Assembly: GCA_001510575.1 (NCBI GenBank)
Contig: LNGK01000008.1
Span: forward strand, 1,128,340-1,192,339
Reading direction: 5' to 3'
DNA length: 64,000 nt
Source: Knoxdaviesia capensis
Taxonomy: Eukaryota; Ascomycota; Sordariomycetes; Microascales; Gondwanamycetaceae
The translations under genes and the position numbers were made by a program. Below the pieces are notes generated by a model that saw only the letters and a list, made by a program, of their open reading frames with translations, was not told the origin of the DNA and did no database searches. This document shows, piece by piece, positions 32,128 through 45,568 of the stretch (the first letter of the stretch is position 1; each line of letters starts with the position of its first letter).

Positions 32128-33415
32128 ATGGGTCTCTGGAATGTATGCCATGTTACTGTTGATGGTCCCTCTGGACGACTTTCACGATGATGAATACTAA
32201 AGCTGCTCTCTTCCGCTCAATAGCCGTTTCGCATCCTGGCGGATTTCTCCCACATCTTCTCCAAAATCATCCTTATAGTGTCGATACACCGGAATCGCAG
32301 TGCCGAAGGTAGACCCGCGCTGCTCTATGCATATGCCCGTCCATCCACGGCCACCACTGACTCGTAACTCCTCTTCCAGGCGTCTCTCTCATCACCCAGA
32401 TCCTCTATGAAGTCGTCTTCGTAACCCGCTACACCGACATCTTCCGGGAAGAGATACCCTATAACGTCTTCTTCAAATTATTCTATCTCCTCTCCTCGGC
32501 ATACACCATTGGTATTATGCAATGGGTGTTCCCGCGCACAAGAGAGCGCGAGCTGTCGTGGAAGCTTGGTGCCATTGTGCTGGGCGGTTCCGTGCTGATC
32601 TCGCCGTTTGCAACGCTCATCTTTGAGAAGAAGCACCACTGGACCGCCTTTGTGGTATGGCCCATCTGCTGTCTATTCTCGTAATACCGTCAATCTAACA
32701 TTCACATTCCCATCAGTTCTTCTGGGACTTCTCCCATGTCCTCGAATCCGTCTGCGTGCTGCCACAGCTTCTCCTGTTGCGACAAACCACCGTGCCGACC
32801 GTGATCAACTCGTTCTACCTGCTAGCGCTCGGTCTCTACCGCTTCCTCTACATCCTCAACTGGATCGACCGCGGCCTCGACGTCAGCGACCGCCCGCCCA
32901 ACGCCCTATCGGTCGTGTTCGGCGTCATCCAGACCGCGCTGTTCGCCGACTTTGCCTGGGTGTACTACACGCGCCAGCGCGTCAAGCTCCGCAACGGCGG
33001 CGTCATCGACGCCGACGATATCCGCCGCGGCTGGCTCCTCAACACCATCTTCGGCAAGCACGCCGACTCCATCCCTGTCGACGACGAGGAGAGCGCGCCG
33101 GCCCTCGGCGGGAGCCGCTCCAGCTCGCGCGGGGACTCGCAGCAGCCGTCCCGTAGCAAGTGGGGCTCGCGCGGCATCTCCATCAGCGCCGACGAGGACA
33201 CCCTGGCGGTCGAGGGCTCGTCCTCCAGCGCTGCTCCTGCTGCCCGCCATTCGGATGATCTCGGCAACGTCGACCCGGATGCCAAGATGCAGGACCCGGA
33301 CGAGCTAGCCCTCGCCCTCGACGATGACGATGATAGCGACTCGGGGCTGCCGTCGTCGCACAACGAGTCTAGCCCCATCGCGGGTTTGAAGGGCGGCCAG
33401 GAGTGGAGAGACTAA
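32128..33415 (+). CDS. erd2: ER lumen protein-retaining (KDEL/HDEL) receptor with long tail
   Basis: Four exons, 32128-32142 (15 nt), 32224-32308, 32380-32654 and 32717-33415, giving 357 residues; all junctions keep frame. The seven-helix receptor starts MGLWNPFRILADFSHIFSKI and shows ERD2 landmarks: VSLITQILYEVVFVTRYTDI, YNVFFKLFYLLSSAYTIGIM, FWDFSHVLESVCVLPQLLLL and LYRFLYILNWIDRG. Erd2 recycles HDEL/KDEL-bearing ER proteins from the Golgi by binding them at acidic pH. The receptor core ends near residue 235. About 120 further residues form a Ser-rich, strongly acidic tail (for example ALALDDDDDSDSGLPSS) facing the cytosol. Most Erd2 proteins are about 210-220 residues, so the extension is unusual, though tails are seen in some moulds. 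Confidence 0.93.
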
Positions 33416-34334
33416 AAGTCGTCGCATCTCTGTAAGCTGCCGATGCTGTGCTTCTGGTGATCGGGGTGGTCGCGCCTCGCGCATCCGCCCGGCGTTCATT
33501 CTTCTCTGTCTTTTTTGTAATTTCTCAATGGGGAGAAAGACACCAAAGACACCTTTCATTTTTGTTTTCACTCGAGCTCGGCTACCTCTTTTAGCCGCCC
33601 TCGAGTAGTTCTGTCTGTCCGGTGGTATTTCACGATACTCCCAGTCCCTTTGTATCTATGGCATGCATCCACGATGTCCAAGATTGTCGAGCGGTGTTCC
33701 TACAAGAGGATTGTACCTTTCCGTTTTTTTTTGTGTCTTCTGGAGAACTATTGGCGTGGTTCCTGTTTTTTGCTTCACGGGCTCTTTTTCATGTGTTGAT
33801 TAGGATGATGTTTCTGTATCTTATATATAAGGTTGATTTTCTCACTCTCACATTCTGCTGCCGTGAATTCTGCATGATGATAAAATTTGGAGCTCTCTCG
33901 ACTTGGTGTATATGATGTTCCTTCATGAAGAGGCCAGGGACATACGGTCTATTTTTGCTAAGGGAATGTCTGCTCCCCATCACATTCGTCCATAAAGGCC
34001 TTAAGTGTCAGCTAGCAAAACGCAACCCTAACCCCAAGCTTACATAACCCACAGCATTATAGTGGGGTCTGAATTGGCCGAGAAATTCAAGGTTAATAAC
34101 CTCAGTCTCTAACAACGACAGTATAACAAAAGGCCAACATAAGCACAATCACAAACCTACAGCTCATGTATTTATTGTGTGTGTAACTTATTCTTTTGCC
34201 TTGACTGCCTGAAAAAAACAAACATCAACCTTTCTCTAATCCACCGTCCCTATCTCAACCTTCTCCCGACGACGAACCCAACAAATCTATCTTTCTCTCG
34301 TTCTCTCCCACCAACCTCTCTCAAGAAGATACGA
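33416..34334. other. Intergenic region, erd2 3' / Y14 promoter
   Basis: No gene seen. AACCCTAA (telobox) is at 34024-34031, about 300 bp before the Y14 ATG. The stretch 34200-34330 is the pyrimidine-rich leader of Y14. Confidence 0.5.
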
Positions 34335-34981
34335 ATGATGGCTGATACAGCAATGGATGTTGATGGCGGCTCGCCGCCCCCGGCTCCGGCCGCCGAAGTC
34401 GTCACCGAAGCTCCAACCACCGAAGCTCCCGCGGCCGCCACATCGGTGTCGATCAAGGGCGCCGCAGATTCCACGAGCCCGCTGACCCACGCGCGCGCGA
34501 CGGCGGTGCGCTCGATTGAAGGATGGATCCTCATCGTGACCAACATCCACGAGGAGGCGGACGAGGAGGCCCTGCAGGAGCTGTTCGGCGAGTTCGGCGA
34601 TATTAAGAATCTGCACCTGAACTTGGACCGCCGCAGCGGCTATGTCAAGGTGAGTGCGGGGGTGGCATGGCTCGTGCAGAGCCACCAGAGAGAGTATGCG
34701 GACTAACGACTGTCGGCGTCTTCGGTAATGTGTAGGGATACGCCTTGATAGAATATGCTACGCTCGACGAGGCGCGCGCTGCCATCGACGGCGCCGACGG
34801 CACCAAGCTGCTGGACCAGACCATCCACGTGGACTTTGCGTTTGTGCGCCCGCCGCCTGGAAAGGTGCTCAACAACCGCGGTGCCCCGCGCAGCGGTCGC
34901 GGCGGCGGCGGCGGCGGTGGCGGGCGTCGCCGGAGCCATAGCCGGAGCCGCAGCCCGATGGCGATGAAAGATGATGCTTAG
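34335..34981 (+). CDS. Y14: Y14/RBM8A, exon-junction-complex RNA-binding protein
   Basis: Two exons, 34335-34649 and 34736-34981, giving 186 residues (GTCAAG|GTGAGT..GACTAAC..GTAG|GGATAC). A disordered Pro/Ala N-terminus leads to one RRM (about 63-141): EGWILIVTNIHEEADEEALQ, FGEFGDIKNLHLNLDRRSG, RNP1-like GYVKGYALIEYATLDEARAA and IHVDFAFVRPP. The NIHEEADEE block and the single RRM with a short RS/RGG tail (GRGGGGGGGGRRRSHSRSRS) are those of Y14. In animals Y14 pairs with Mago and uses its RRM mainly for that contact, marking spliced mRNAs; the pairing here is inferred. The protein should be nuclear. Two adjacent ATGs exist (34335 and 34338); either may be used. Confidence 0.9.
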
Positions 34982-37333
34982 AGCGGAGGGCACTGGCTGT
35001 GTGCGCGCGCGGACGAGTGAGTTGACGAGACTGGAGACATGTGGGTGAGAGGATGGAAGATGAGAGTCAGTGGGTAAGTGAGATCTAATGCAATCCGGGG
35101 ACGCCAAATGGGTCGAGCGCGGGGTTCTTTCAGTCTGGAGCAGAGCTGCAGGTCTGATGCCATCCAGCACAGATATCGGCTCCGGGCCCATTCCCGTTTG
35201 CGCCAAGTCTCGGGGCCTATTCCGCAACTGCCGTTCTAACATCTTGCGCATGCTATCGGGAGTCACCAGAAAAGCCTTTCCCCAACAGTCTCGTGTCTCT
35301 CCGCCGTTTCGTCCGCTTGAACGTCCGATCGGTTTCGAGAATTCCTCTTACCGCCCAGCAGCACACCTTTCGTCCATCCTAATGCTTTCTCTTACTTGCA
35401 TTCGTTTTGCACCAATACAACCTTGCCATGATTTCATTTTTTTTCATTGCCTTGGCGTACTCCGGACACCGGGAAATGCCGGAGGGAGATAGGCGTCCGG
35501 ACCATTCTATAACACATCCTTCCTTTTTATCAATTTAATTTCACCGGAGGCTGGATGCTACCATGCTCCGCTCCGGGCACCAGCACCCATTCCACAACCC
35601 GGAACTTTCGACACTGTTGGATCTAGATGACAGGGTTACATGAAGACCCCATGGGGAGGCGAATAGGGAGGGTGTTTAATCTGTGGGGAGGGAGAGAGAG
35701 AGAGAAAGAGGGGGGGGGGCGCCTTTTGAAGCGTGATTGAGAGAACGAAGCAGAAGAAAAGGAGAGAGTTGATTGCGGGAAGGGCAGTTTTGAGGAAGAT
35801 ACCAAGCCCTAGGCCAGGGCGTCTAGATAACCTCAACATGCAAAGGTACGTAACAAAACCTGTTGAACTGGATGTGGAGGGAGTAAGAATAGGACATAGT
35901 TTCCCCCCTGATGAGTTACCCCGGACCCCGGAAATGCAGTGCAAAATACTAACACGTTTAATACAGGAACCATCTTCTATTTTTCTTTTCCAGAATGCTG
36001 TTCGTGTAGCCAGGCCTACATGAGAACGACTGAACCACGCCATAACGAACGATGGCTAGGCTTCCGACCAGAAGGATTTCCGGGGGAACACACGCGCGAT
36101 GGATGTGGGAAGTGAGTGGCTGAACCCACTGCTCTCCAGTCCTTTTGCGTGTTGTGCTTGATTCCCTAGCTTCGGATGGCCCCCTTCCAAAAACGAAAAA
36201 GCCTTGGAAGAACGCCATGAAGGAACATCTCCGGTGCATGTTTCCCCAGACTTGCGGGGGAATGGGGAAACCCAGCAGATTCTACACTGGGGGGGATTGG
36301 GACGAGACTCCATTCATACGGATGCTTCGATATCAGTCCGCGATGCAAGCGAGAGGAATCGATGGACTCTTCTCTCACACACGCCCCTCGCTGGTTCCGT
36401 GTTGTCCAGTGTTTCCTGGTCCTGGTAAGTCGGCTTACACCCAACGCGCCAGCGCGCTGCGTCCAGTTACCTACCGTCCCGGGAGCCTCCGGCTGGGCGT
36501 CTTGGTACCGGCGGCCGGGGCTTGTAAGGTTTAGGATTCGCCGCCGGAGCATCTCCTCACGCAAGCACAGAGCAACCGACCGGCATACTTACCTACATCG
36601 TTACTCCATTTCCCCAGCTCACACACATATACACACCCCCTATTTCTCCAATTCAACCACCTCGCAAGCTCAAGCCTCTAATAAACGAGTCCCATCCGCT
36701 CTCCTCACGCGCGTGTTCCGAAATATTGTCTTGACAGGGAGCATCAAGACAGGGCCAAGGACGCTCGCTCCCGTGGCATTCTCGTTGCTGTTCTCTTGTG
36801 TGTTTACGCGAGACTCACGCTCACGCACGCAGGCGGGTTGGTAACTTCCAACCGGCTGCAAGGTCTGGGGCCAAGCGAGGACGCGACGAACGATCCGGCG
36901 TTGACGGGCGATAACGGGACGAGCGCACTGAGCCTGCAGCTGTGGGGGGTGTCCGTATAGGTCGTTGGAAATGAAACCCCCCAAGAAGAGGGAGGGAATG
37001 TTGCCCCGGGGCTCTTTGCCACTTCTCGCTGGCCTGCTCGCTCGCGTCAAAGCTCACTTGCTCACTCACTTGCGCTCTTCGCGGGTGTATCTCGGGAGGG
37101 CCGGAGAATGCAGACGCTGACAAGTCGCTTACGGACTCCCGTCTGAGCAGACCTCTTACTTACACCACCAGGGACTCCGGGTTTTGACCTCCTCATGGAG
37201 ACATGTGCTGACCGGTGCACGCGACACCACTGTCCATATGACCTCTGGAAGAGACTCACATACGAGTACCAGACGTGGTTGAAGGTATCCCGGTTGTGGA
37301 CTCTTCTCTCCGACTGCTTGTTATACATACGTA

Positions 37334-37356
37334 TACTGTACAGTACAGTACTGTAC
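37334..37356. promoter_or_regulatory. Overlapping perfect palindromes
   Basis: TACTGTACAGTA (37334-37345) overlaps GTACAGTACTGTAC (37343-37356); both are perfect palindromes. The first recurs exactly at 45557-45568. This is the form expected of a binding site for a dimeric regulator; no protein is assigned. Confidence 0.35.
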
Positions 37357-40300
37357 GTGCGTACCTAGCTTCCGACCAACCGCGGAGTTTCCTAAAACGT
37401 CGTGATTTTGAGCACGAACCCGGCCGGTGAAAATTTGCGCTCCATTCTGTGCCTCCGCCAGCAACACAACTCTCTTGGTCCCCACTCTCGTTGAAATACG
37501 CACGCCCCCGCCCCCCCTCCGCGGACCAGTACCGTGGTGGCCCCCCCGGTAAAGCGAGCGCATAAATCTTTTGCGGCTCTATTATGGATATCATCTGTGT
37601 TATGGGTCTAGCTGTTAGGTTTTACCTTTATATATCACCGTGGAGACACTTTCGGAATCGATTCTAGGCGTTGGGGGGAGAGTCAGTTTGGACTAGTGAC
37701 TGGGGGGGCGTAGTAGTCAAACAGAAGGAGAGAAAAACAGAGGAGGGACAGGAAGAATATACAGAGGGCGGTGGAGGGTTAGCGGCAGGTCTTTAGTGGC
37801 TAGAATGGGGTTCAGAGGGCTCTCGCTTCGTCACATAGTGTGTTGAGCGGGCCTTGAGGCTCCTATGTGATCTGCAAATCGGCATCTCTGGGCCGGTATT
37901 TCCACAGTGCTTTGTAGACAGAGACTGCACGAGAACAGCCGTACCTAAAGAGACCTGGGCATGGAAAGTGAGTAGTCGTGGTCCCTTGAACAACAACAGC
38001 GATCACTAACCTTGTAACCCGCCGTCCGGGGGGGGAGCACACGTAAGGTGGGAGAAAGAAACAAAGTTCCCTCTTCAAGCTAGGGTTGGCAGCGCAATAT
38101 TCCAGGAAGAGTGCAAACTTTCTCCCAAAACGAAGGCTCACCAGACATTGACCGTGCGGGGAAGGGGACGACTCAAGATCATTGTGTTGCGGCTCACCAG
38201 ATCTTGGGACTAGCAACTCCCACATGGCGAGAGACGCTGGCGCACCCCCTAGTATATCGACCCAAACAGAGTTGGGATATAGGCAAGGGGTTGCTGGTAA
38301 GGTGCTAGCGGTAGTGTAGCGTAACGGGGAACAGGACTCTAGTAATTATCTTGTGCTATTCATGCAGATGAAGCCACATCAGCACCGTTATGCTCTCTTT
38401 GCATGCTGTTGTATTCTTTGCAAGTTGCCTCGGAATGGCGATGTGAATGGGTGTGAAGAAGGCGGCTTGGTATGTAAGTGAGGTGTGGATTGTCCAGACA
38501 TCACATTCACTCCCCACTCCACATACTAGCAAGACTTGACCTTGCTCCTAGATATGAAGAGCTGCGCAAGTTCCCCTGTAAGTTCATTCGCAAAACTAGA
38601 TTGGTTGTCAGGTGATGATGGGTAGATAATGGATCTTCATAAAGACATGATAGAGCAGTCATTTGGCTTCATGGAGGGATAGTATTTAGTGGAGATTTGC
38701 GGTCTGGGGAATCGTATAAGCCGGCCGGTGGTCTGTTGGGCGGGGTTCTGGCCGTCGAATGCGACGCTGGCTGATATTCGTATGGCCCACGAGTGATGGA
38801 ATACATGGAACAAGGACGGGGAGGGAAAGGGGGATGATTATACGAGAGGGAGAGAGAGAGACGGAGAGAGCCAGAGCACGCAAAACCCGGGGTTTGACAG
38901 GATTATTGGACAGACAAAAAAAGGATCAAAAAGCCTTTTTGCCAGCGAAGGATTCGTGTGTTAACCCTGCACCCGTGGCGAGTGATTTCATGATCCCACT
39001 TTATCATGCCTGCCCCCCCGGACGCCCGTTGCGGTTTGCTATTATGAAGAGGAACTGGGATCCAGTATTGCAGGGTGAATGGAGGAGAGGACGCTGCGTT
39101 ATTGGAGGGTGGCCTTCTCGGAGGCGGCTTTTGGACATCGTGCTGGCTACAATTAGACGCCGATACACGGAACCAAAGTCGCCTCTGAGTTAGGTTGGCT
39201 GTATGGAAGCACACCGTAACTTGGGTGGAGCCACATCATGGTTCCGGAAGCATAATCCTGATACGGACGTACGCCCTCGACTTGGAGCGGTGGTCCGCAC
39301 CGCCTAACGGGGCCCGTGTTGTGCCACGCACACACCCCCTCCGATTCGATCTCCTCATTACCGGTGGCTAACCCACTTGGGTTACAGCCCCTTTCTCTTG
39401 GCCATTATTTCGTTGCTGGCTTGCCAAAGACACAAGAACAGACAAGAGATCGATTCATAACATGCACACCCATTTGGTCAAGCAATTTACGGCGGCTCTC
39501 ACGGCCAAGGCCTTGCATACAACATCGATCCCTGGTCATCCTCAAGCCACCTGACGAGAACGGCCCGGGACCGACGAGAAGAAGTCGGGACGAGAGCTGC
39601 GGGAGTGGTGTTGGATGTGACGCTCGTTGGGCATTATACGAAATGAGGGGGAGAGGGAACTTCGTGAGGAGAGAGAGAGAACGGAGAAGTGTGCGTGAGA
39701 TTGAGGGTGTGTGTGGAGAAGAAGGATCGTTAGTAAACCACCGGCAAGTTGGAGACGGGGCGAGACGAGACGAGGGAGGTTGATTTCAATCGGCCGTCCG
39801 AATGGACCGGTGCTGGGGTAGTGGTAGAGAGCTGAGGGCCTGGGAGGACGTGACCAAGGTGGCGTACGGCGGTGGTTATCTGCATTGCACAGTACCGGGA
39901 ACTCCATACTCGGACATGACAAACACGACTGTAGAAGAGCAAGTGATTGGCTCTGGCTGCGAACTGTTATCACTTGATGAGCCTGGTTCACGTGCACTTG
40001 ATGTATCGGTGATTCACGCACCTCTTTCCTATATGTCGTTGTCATATGGAGACAGTGGGCGCGGCCAAAGAAGCTACTACTGGTCATGGCAATATGGGGA
40101 CGTGTCGTCGACGTTGTTGAGCCTCCTCGCAAGAAGCGCCTTGGCGGGACCGCAAAACCCCCATAGAAGCACCGCAGATTAGATTATGTAGGCAAAAGGA
40201 TGGGAAGGGCTGGCTTCTGTTAGGTGCTGTTAGCTTTTTCTGGTGCGAATAGCCTCATCCACCTTTCACTTACACGGACTGGCGTCCGAGACGAGACCGG

Positions 40301-43300
40301 GGGTTTGCTGCAGAATCCTTGCTAGAGGGGGACGAAGTTCGGCATCCGAAGGCCGAATCCCTGGAACACGGGCGAGCGGATGCTGCTGGATGGGAAGATG
40401 TTTTAACTTAGTACAGAGATAAGAAGATATGGAGATAGAAAAAGAAGAAGAAGAAGAAGAGGGAAAAAGGATTGATTATTTGGCCTCTCGGATATGTGGG
40501 ATAGGGCAGCAGGGCATAGGGCTTTTGGCGCTCCTGCTGGTGAAACCCAAGTCGTTCGCGCCTTCCTCGCAATGACGATATGCGCTTATCCGTAACTTCC
40601 AATTATTGAAATGCAGTGATGGTCTGATATTCGTCGAATAAGCTTTTATCGGGGCGCGGCGCCCCTTTAGATTCATAAGAGATTACAACATGCCCGCGCA
40701 AGATCTCTTGACATTTGAAGCATTTTGCCCCTATCACGGCCTTTGGTGAAAATAAAGCTTGAAAGACGACAATTGCCACTTATGCTTAACAGCTGTAAGT
40801 GAACGTGAGCTGAAACGGGCTGCGGCAAAACAGCCAGTTTCGTTTCCCACAATACGCGTCTGATAGCGGGCATCCCACAGGGCCAGCCAGGCCCAACCTG
40901 GTAAGATTTGACGGAGATTTGTTTTCTTTCTATTACAGGGAACGCAGCACAGGTTAGTTTTCCGTTCTGGTTGTTGACTGCTATGCTTGCTCTTCTTTTC
41001 TTCTCCTCTGGTGCTCTTTTTTACGGGGACCTTTGGGGGTTGCTGACCACTAACCGACGGTTAGGGAATACGCTTATATTAGCTCTAAATCAACCTAGAA
41101 TGTTCATTCCCTGTAAACGGACCGTTTAGAAGCATCATATAACTAGCCATCATGATACATTCCAACGGGGGTTGGAGAAAGAAAGAAAGAAAAAAAAAAA
41201 AAAAAAAGCGGTCAGACCTAGGCTAGCTAGCAGCCCAAGATACGCCCGCAGGGCCGGATTTTGCCTTCTTGTTTTCTTGTTTGATTTAACCTTCTCGTGA
41301 GGGGAAAGGTTAGGGGTAGGGATGATGGAATCTTGTCCACATACAAGAAGGTGGTGCGACGATCTGTTTGCAAGCTGCAAAAAGACCTTGCTGTCCTCAT
41401 ATCCTGACGAATGGATGGCAGCACATATCGTAGTGTCTCTGATTTTCTTCCGAATGTGGCCTTGCTGCTGCGGGCTAATGCAACTGCTTGGCATCGCGTG
41501 CCCGGACTCCAGTTCTAAATGCCTAATTTTGTCGTCTGTTGTGCTCGTATGCATCCATCCGCCGGTCTATGTGTATATAGTACTGTTCAGTACATGCAGT
41601 TGGTGATTTGCTGTGGTGGCTGGAGATAAACGAACATCTACAGACGGTGAGCCAAGTGACAACAAGAGTTTACGAGAGACTCGGGAGTCTGCCATGACTG
41701 GAACGACCATCGTGAGTCGTGAGCTATGGACACGAAGACCACCAGAATGCATTGTCTGGACTACGAATCGCTAGTCAAGGAGTCAAGTATCATTTCACAC
41801 CAACCGATGGAAAACTTAACATGCCGGGCCTAGTCAAACCTGGACTAGGCCCCGCAATGAGGGTGACATTTTTGGCGTTCGGCTCCGCTCTCCCCCAAGA
41901 AATTTCGCCGAGGCGGATGAGGGCCACCAAGGCGCTTGACCGTTGCATGTTCTTTGCGTTAGTGGTTGTGTTTTTTTTTGTCCAAAAAGCCCCCTTCTCC
42001 CTCCGACGGCCCGGAGAAGCTGACGACTGAGGGCTAGCCAAACGTACGCTGTAAGTGTATCTCCCGGCAAGGGAGACGGAGGAATCAACACAGACGGCGA
42101 GTCGGGGTTGAACTCTTGAGACTTGGTGGGGGAGAAGCTACGCTGTGCTCCGCGATAATGCACGTTGTACTGACGAGTTACCGCCGAAACGGTGTGGCAG
42201 TGGTGACCAGAACGTGACTTGCAAATCTGGTTGTGTGGGACGGGCTGGTTGATACACGTATGTGGTGGGACTATGCTGGGAGGCAGGGTAATATACACGT
42301 TTGGCTGGCCCATATGTGGCTGCAAGTTACAGTGGAAAGAAACGGCATATTCACAGCGACCACCGAGTTTCGGCCGGGGTTGGACTGCGGAGGCGGGCGT
42401 GGGAGGGAGTGAGGATCTCAAGTACATGCAGTTGGGCTACCCACAAATCGAGTCTGTCCATAGCCCAGAACTGGCGAGATGTTTCTTACAGGTCAGCCGG
42501 CTCTCATCTGTACAGACATATCGCCAGTTGCTTCCTTTTCCACCCACCACGGGCCCGTTTAATCAGCCTGCCAGCTTCCTATCTCGGCCATGGCGAGCAA
42601 CTTTGGCAGACGCACATTCATTCTCGTGTGCCTCCGTAAAAAAGCCGTCGCGTCTTTCCGGAGATGTATATGATGTATATCCAAGACATATAGAGACGAG
42701 GGGGAAGAGGCTCTGGAAGAAACATAAGTAGCACGACCTTCCCGCCACCTGTGCTCTTGTTCTTGCACCTGTCGTCTTGGCTTGCTTGTTCTGCGTTTCT
42801 TCTTTTTTGCTTGGCTGTGAACCAAACGATGCTGCTTCCCTGATCGATCCCGTTCTCAAAGGGGGGTTTTTTCCCCTGGTCAATCATTATATTACTGCGC
42901 CGCCGCTCTGTTTATCCACTACCTTGAAGAACCTCTTTTTTCGCACAGCGCCCTGAAACATATGTACCCGGTTAGACAAAATTCGCCGAAAGAGCTAAAC
43001 GCTCTAATACCCAGTTGGAAAAAAAAGAAGAAGCTAATGTGTTTCCCTAAACTGGCGGTCGTTCATCGTCGATCTCGATCGCGGCGTATCGTTGTTTTTG
43101 CGGTGGCTTTCGCCCTGTTCCACACACGATAGCCAGACAGCCAACTCTTTCCCCCCCTCTTTCCCCCTTTTTTTTTTCTTTCTAATTTTTCTAATTTTTC
43201 AAGTTTTTTTTTTCTAATTTTATTATTTTTATTTTCCTTCGCACACACACAAGCAAGCCAGACAAGGGAAACAAGAAACTTGGCTTCGCGGGATTGACTT

Positions 43301-45168
43301 CTTGGCCGGATCGTCGCCAAGCGAGCTAGCACCTATTCGATCACACCAGCTTGTTGAGCCGCGCCGAGACTTTACAACGACAGACGAAGAAAAAATCCCA
43401 ATGCGTGTAAGTGAAGAAAAAAAAGGGGCGCAAGTTGAGTGTGAATGTGAAGATATCACGAAGTCTCACTTATCCCTTTTTACATAAACACATATAAACG
43501 GGAAGTGATAACTGGGCCTCGCAGGGCTTAGAGTCGAAGTGTGTGCTTCTTTGACGTTTGAATTAACCAGGCGAATGCCGGGCCTAAGAAACCCGCAGAA
43601 AACAAAGTTTCAACCTTAAAAAAACCGCTTGCCTTTCTTTTCACCCTCGGTATTCATGTGAGTCGAGCACGGCGGGAACGGGTGTAATACGGCAGATGGG
43701 CTCAAAGTGGGGATGATCTGGGGACCTTTGCACAAGGTGTGCTTGTTGTTATACTCCGGATGCGGATTTTCTTTTCCTCCAGCCATTTATTTCTGCCTCT
43801 GGCCGTTCGGTTGCTAAGACCTACCCGACTCAATATGGAGGGAGCGTAACCCAGACACACGGAAAAAGAGCGGACGAGATGACACGAGAGAAGAGAAAGA
43901 AAGAAAAAATTGGAGACAATTCTCCTAGTATTTCCGGGGTGAATCCTTCTTTGCAACGCTGTCTGCCGTGCTCTGGTAGCCAACCTGTGCACATGGCCAG
44001 TCAGATGAGGGCAGATTGGCCGTATTGTTGAGTGGACAGGGTTGTAGAGGTTATCTCGGTCTCACTCTCCCCCAGTTATATTGAGGCGGGGAGAGAGAGA
44101 GAGACGGAACGAAAGATAAATGCCGTGTGTGGGTGGTTGGATCACTGGAGGGCCACCACACCCCGATGATACCACCACAAAACCCTAGAAGCAGGCAAAC
44201 GCGGCCAATATTGGTTCCCTAGATCACAAGCAGGTTATTTGCAAATGCAGACCTTAATTTATTTTGTCTCTATATATAAATCACTCCCGCCAGCCACTAT
44301 CGCTAGCTACATATACAAGATGGACTTTCCGCGTCGGGCAAGAGAAGAAGCCTTCGAGAAAAGCTGCGCATGATTGATAAACAGACTACCTTCCTTCTTC
44401 TTTCTCTCGACAGATCTCTAAATATAGGCCATCACAAACGACCGTGACATGGTCAGATACCCGCTTGAGGTTGCAGTTCTTCACGCTGCCCTCGCCTCCT
44501 AGAAATAATTTCGCCACCTGGGACGAAGTTGACGATTACTCGACAGGATAGCAGCATCCCAGCGTTTCAAGAGCCGTCCCAAGTCCCGGGACACACGAAG
44601 CAGCGCGCGCTATCACCCAGACATCACGGCCGGGAGTTAACGGGAAGAAGCGTTGTATTCGTAGCATTTTTTTACACTCGTCCTCAAGCTTGCCAAGTGT
44701 AGACGAAGCTACGAATAATTATCGTGGTGCATGGATGCATCGACGAACAGGCTGGGAGAAGGAGTGTTGGAGAGAGAGAGCGGAACAGAGGAAGAGAAAG
44801 AGGGTTGTTGGTGGAAGGGGTGTGTGGGGAGAAGCAGACAGGAAGCCGTCGGTGTGCAACGGACGTTCTTGTGTGGGTATTTGGGGGTGTGAGCGTTAGA
44901 GCAAACGAGAAACGAGAAAAAAAAAGAACACCATAGCCGAGCACTTATACGGAGGGACATGGACGGGGGGTGTGTTGAGGCTAAGTGAAAACGAAAGAAG
45001 TGAAAAGGAGTGGGGATAGAAGAAGCGGCCAGAGAAGAAACACGACAAAAAGAAGAGGGAGTGAGGACGCAACGACGGGCGGACAGCGAGACTTCACTGA
45101 GACGAAAAGACGATGTGGGAGACAATATAAACAGATACCATGGGTTCGGCGGTACCGAGAGAAACACA

Positions 45169-45170
<2 letters not shown>

Positions 45171-45217
<47 letters not shown>
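45171..45217. repeat. (CA)23 microsatellite
   Basis: An uninterrupted CA run of 47 bases, about 1.1 kb upstream of the jen1 start. Shorter CA/TG runs lie at 50276-50294, 50501-50515, 50577-50590 and 50704-50718. Confidence 0.95.
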
Positions 45218-45219
<2 letters not shown>

Positions 45220-45556
45220 CTGAGCCGCCATGTAGCGTATATCGTAACGTCAGCGTGAACCAGCGCCAGCCCGTGAATGACTGACTGTGACATTGCACAA
45301 CATGGCCGTCATGGTGTGGGTTCTCTGGCACTTGCGAATGACTGCTGTGATCGGCCATCGGAGGGGGAGAACGAAGTGCGACTGAGTGAGACATTGTTAT
45401 CGAGGCGAGACAGCCAACGAATGGAATCGCAGGCACGCACGGCGAACACACGCTTTGTAACTAGCCCGCCCGCAGCTTTGTGTCCGGCTTTCTTCTAACC
45501 CTCAGATTGCTACCTTGTGTAATATGTCCAGGTAATGTGAGCCCTTAAGCTGCGTG

Positions 45557-45568
45557 TACTGTACAGTA
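45557..45568. promoter_or_regulatory. Second copy of the TACTGTACAGTA palindrome
   Basis: An exact copy of the 12-bp palindrome found at 37334-37345, 733 bp before the jen1 ATG. A copy with one mismatch (TACTGTTCAGTA) is at 41581-41592. Confidence 0.35.

Noticed and set aside
39542..40132. 196-codon minus-strand ORF in the long intergenic interval
   Set aside because: Composition matches surrounding DNA; no recognisable domain, splice structure or conserved motif.
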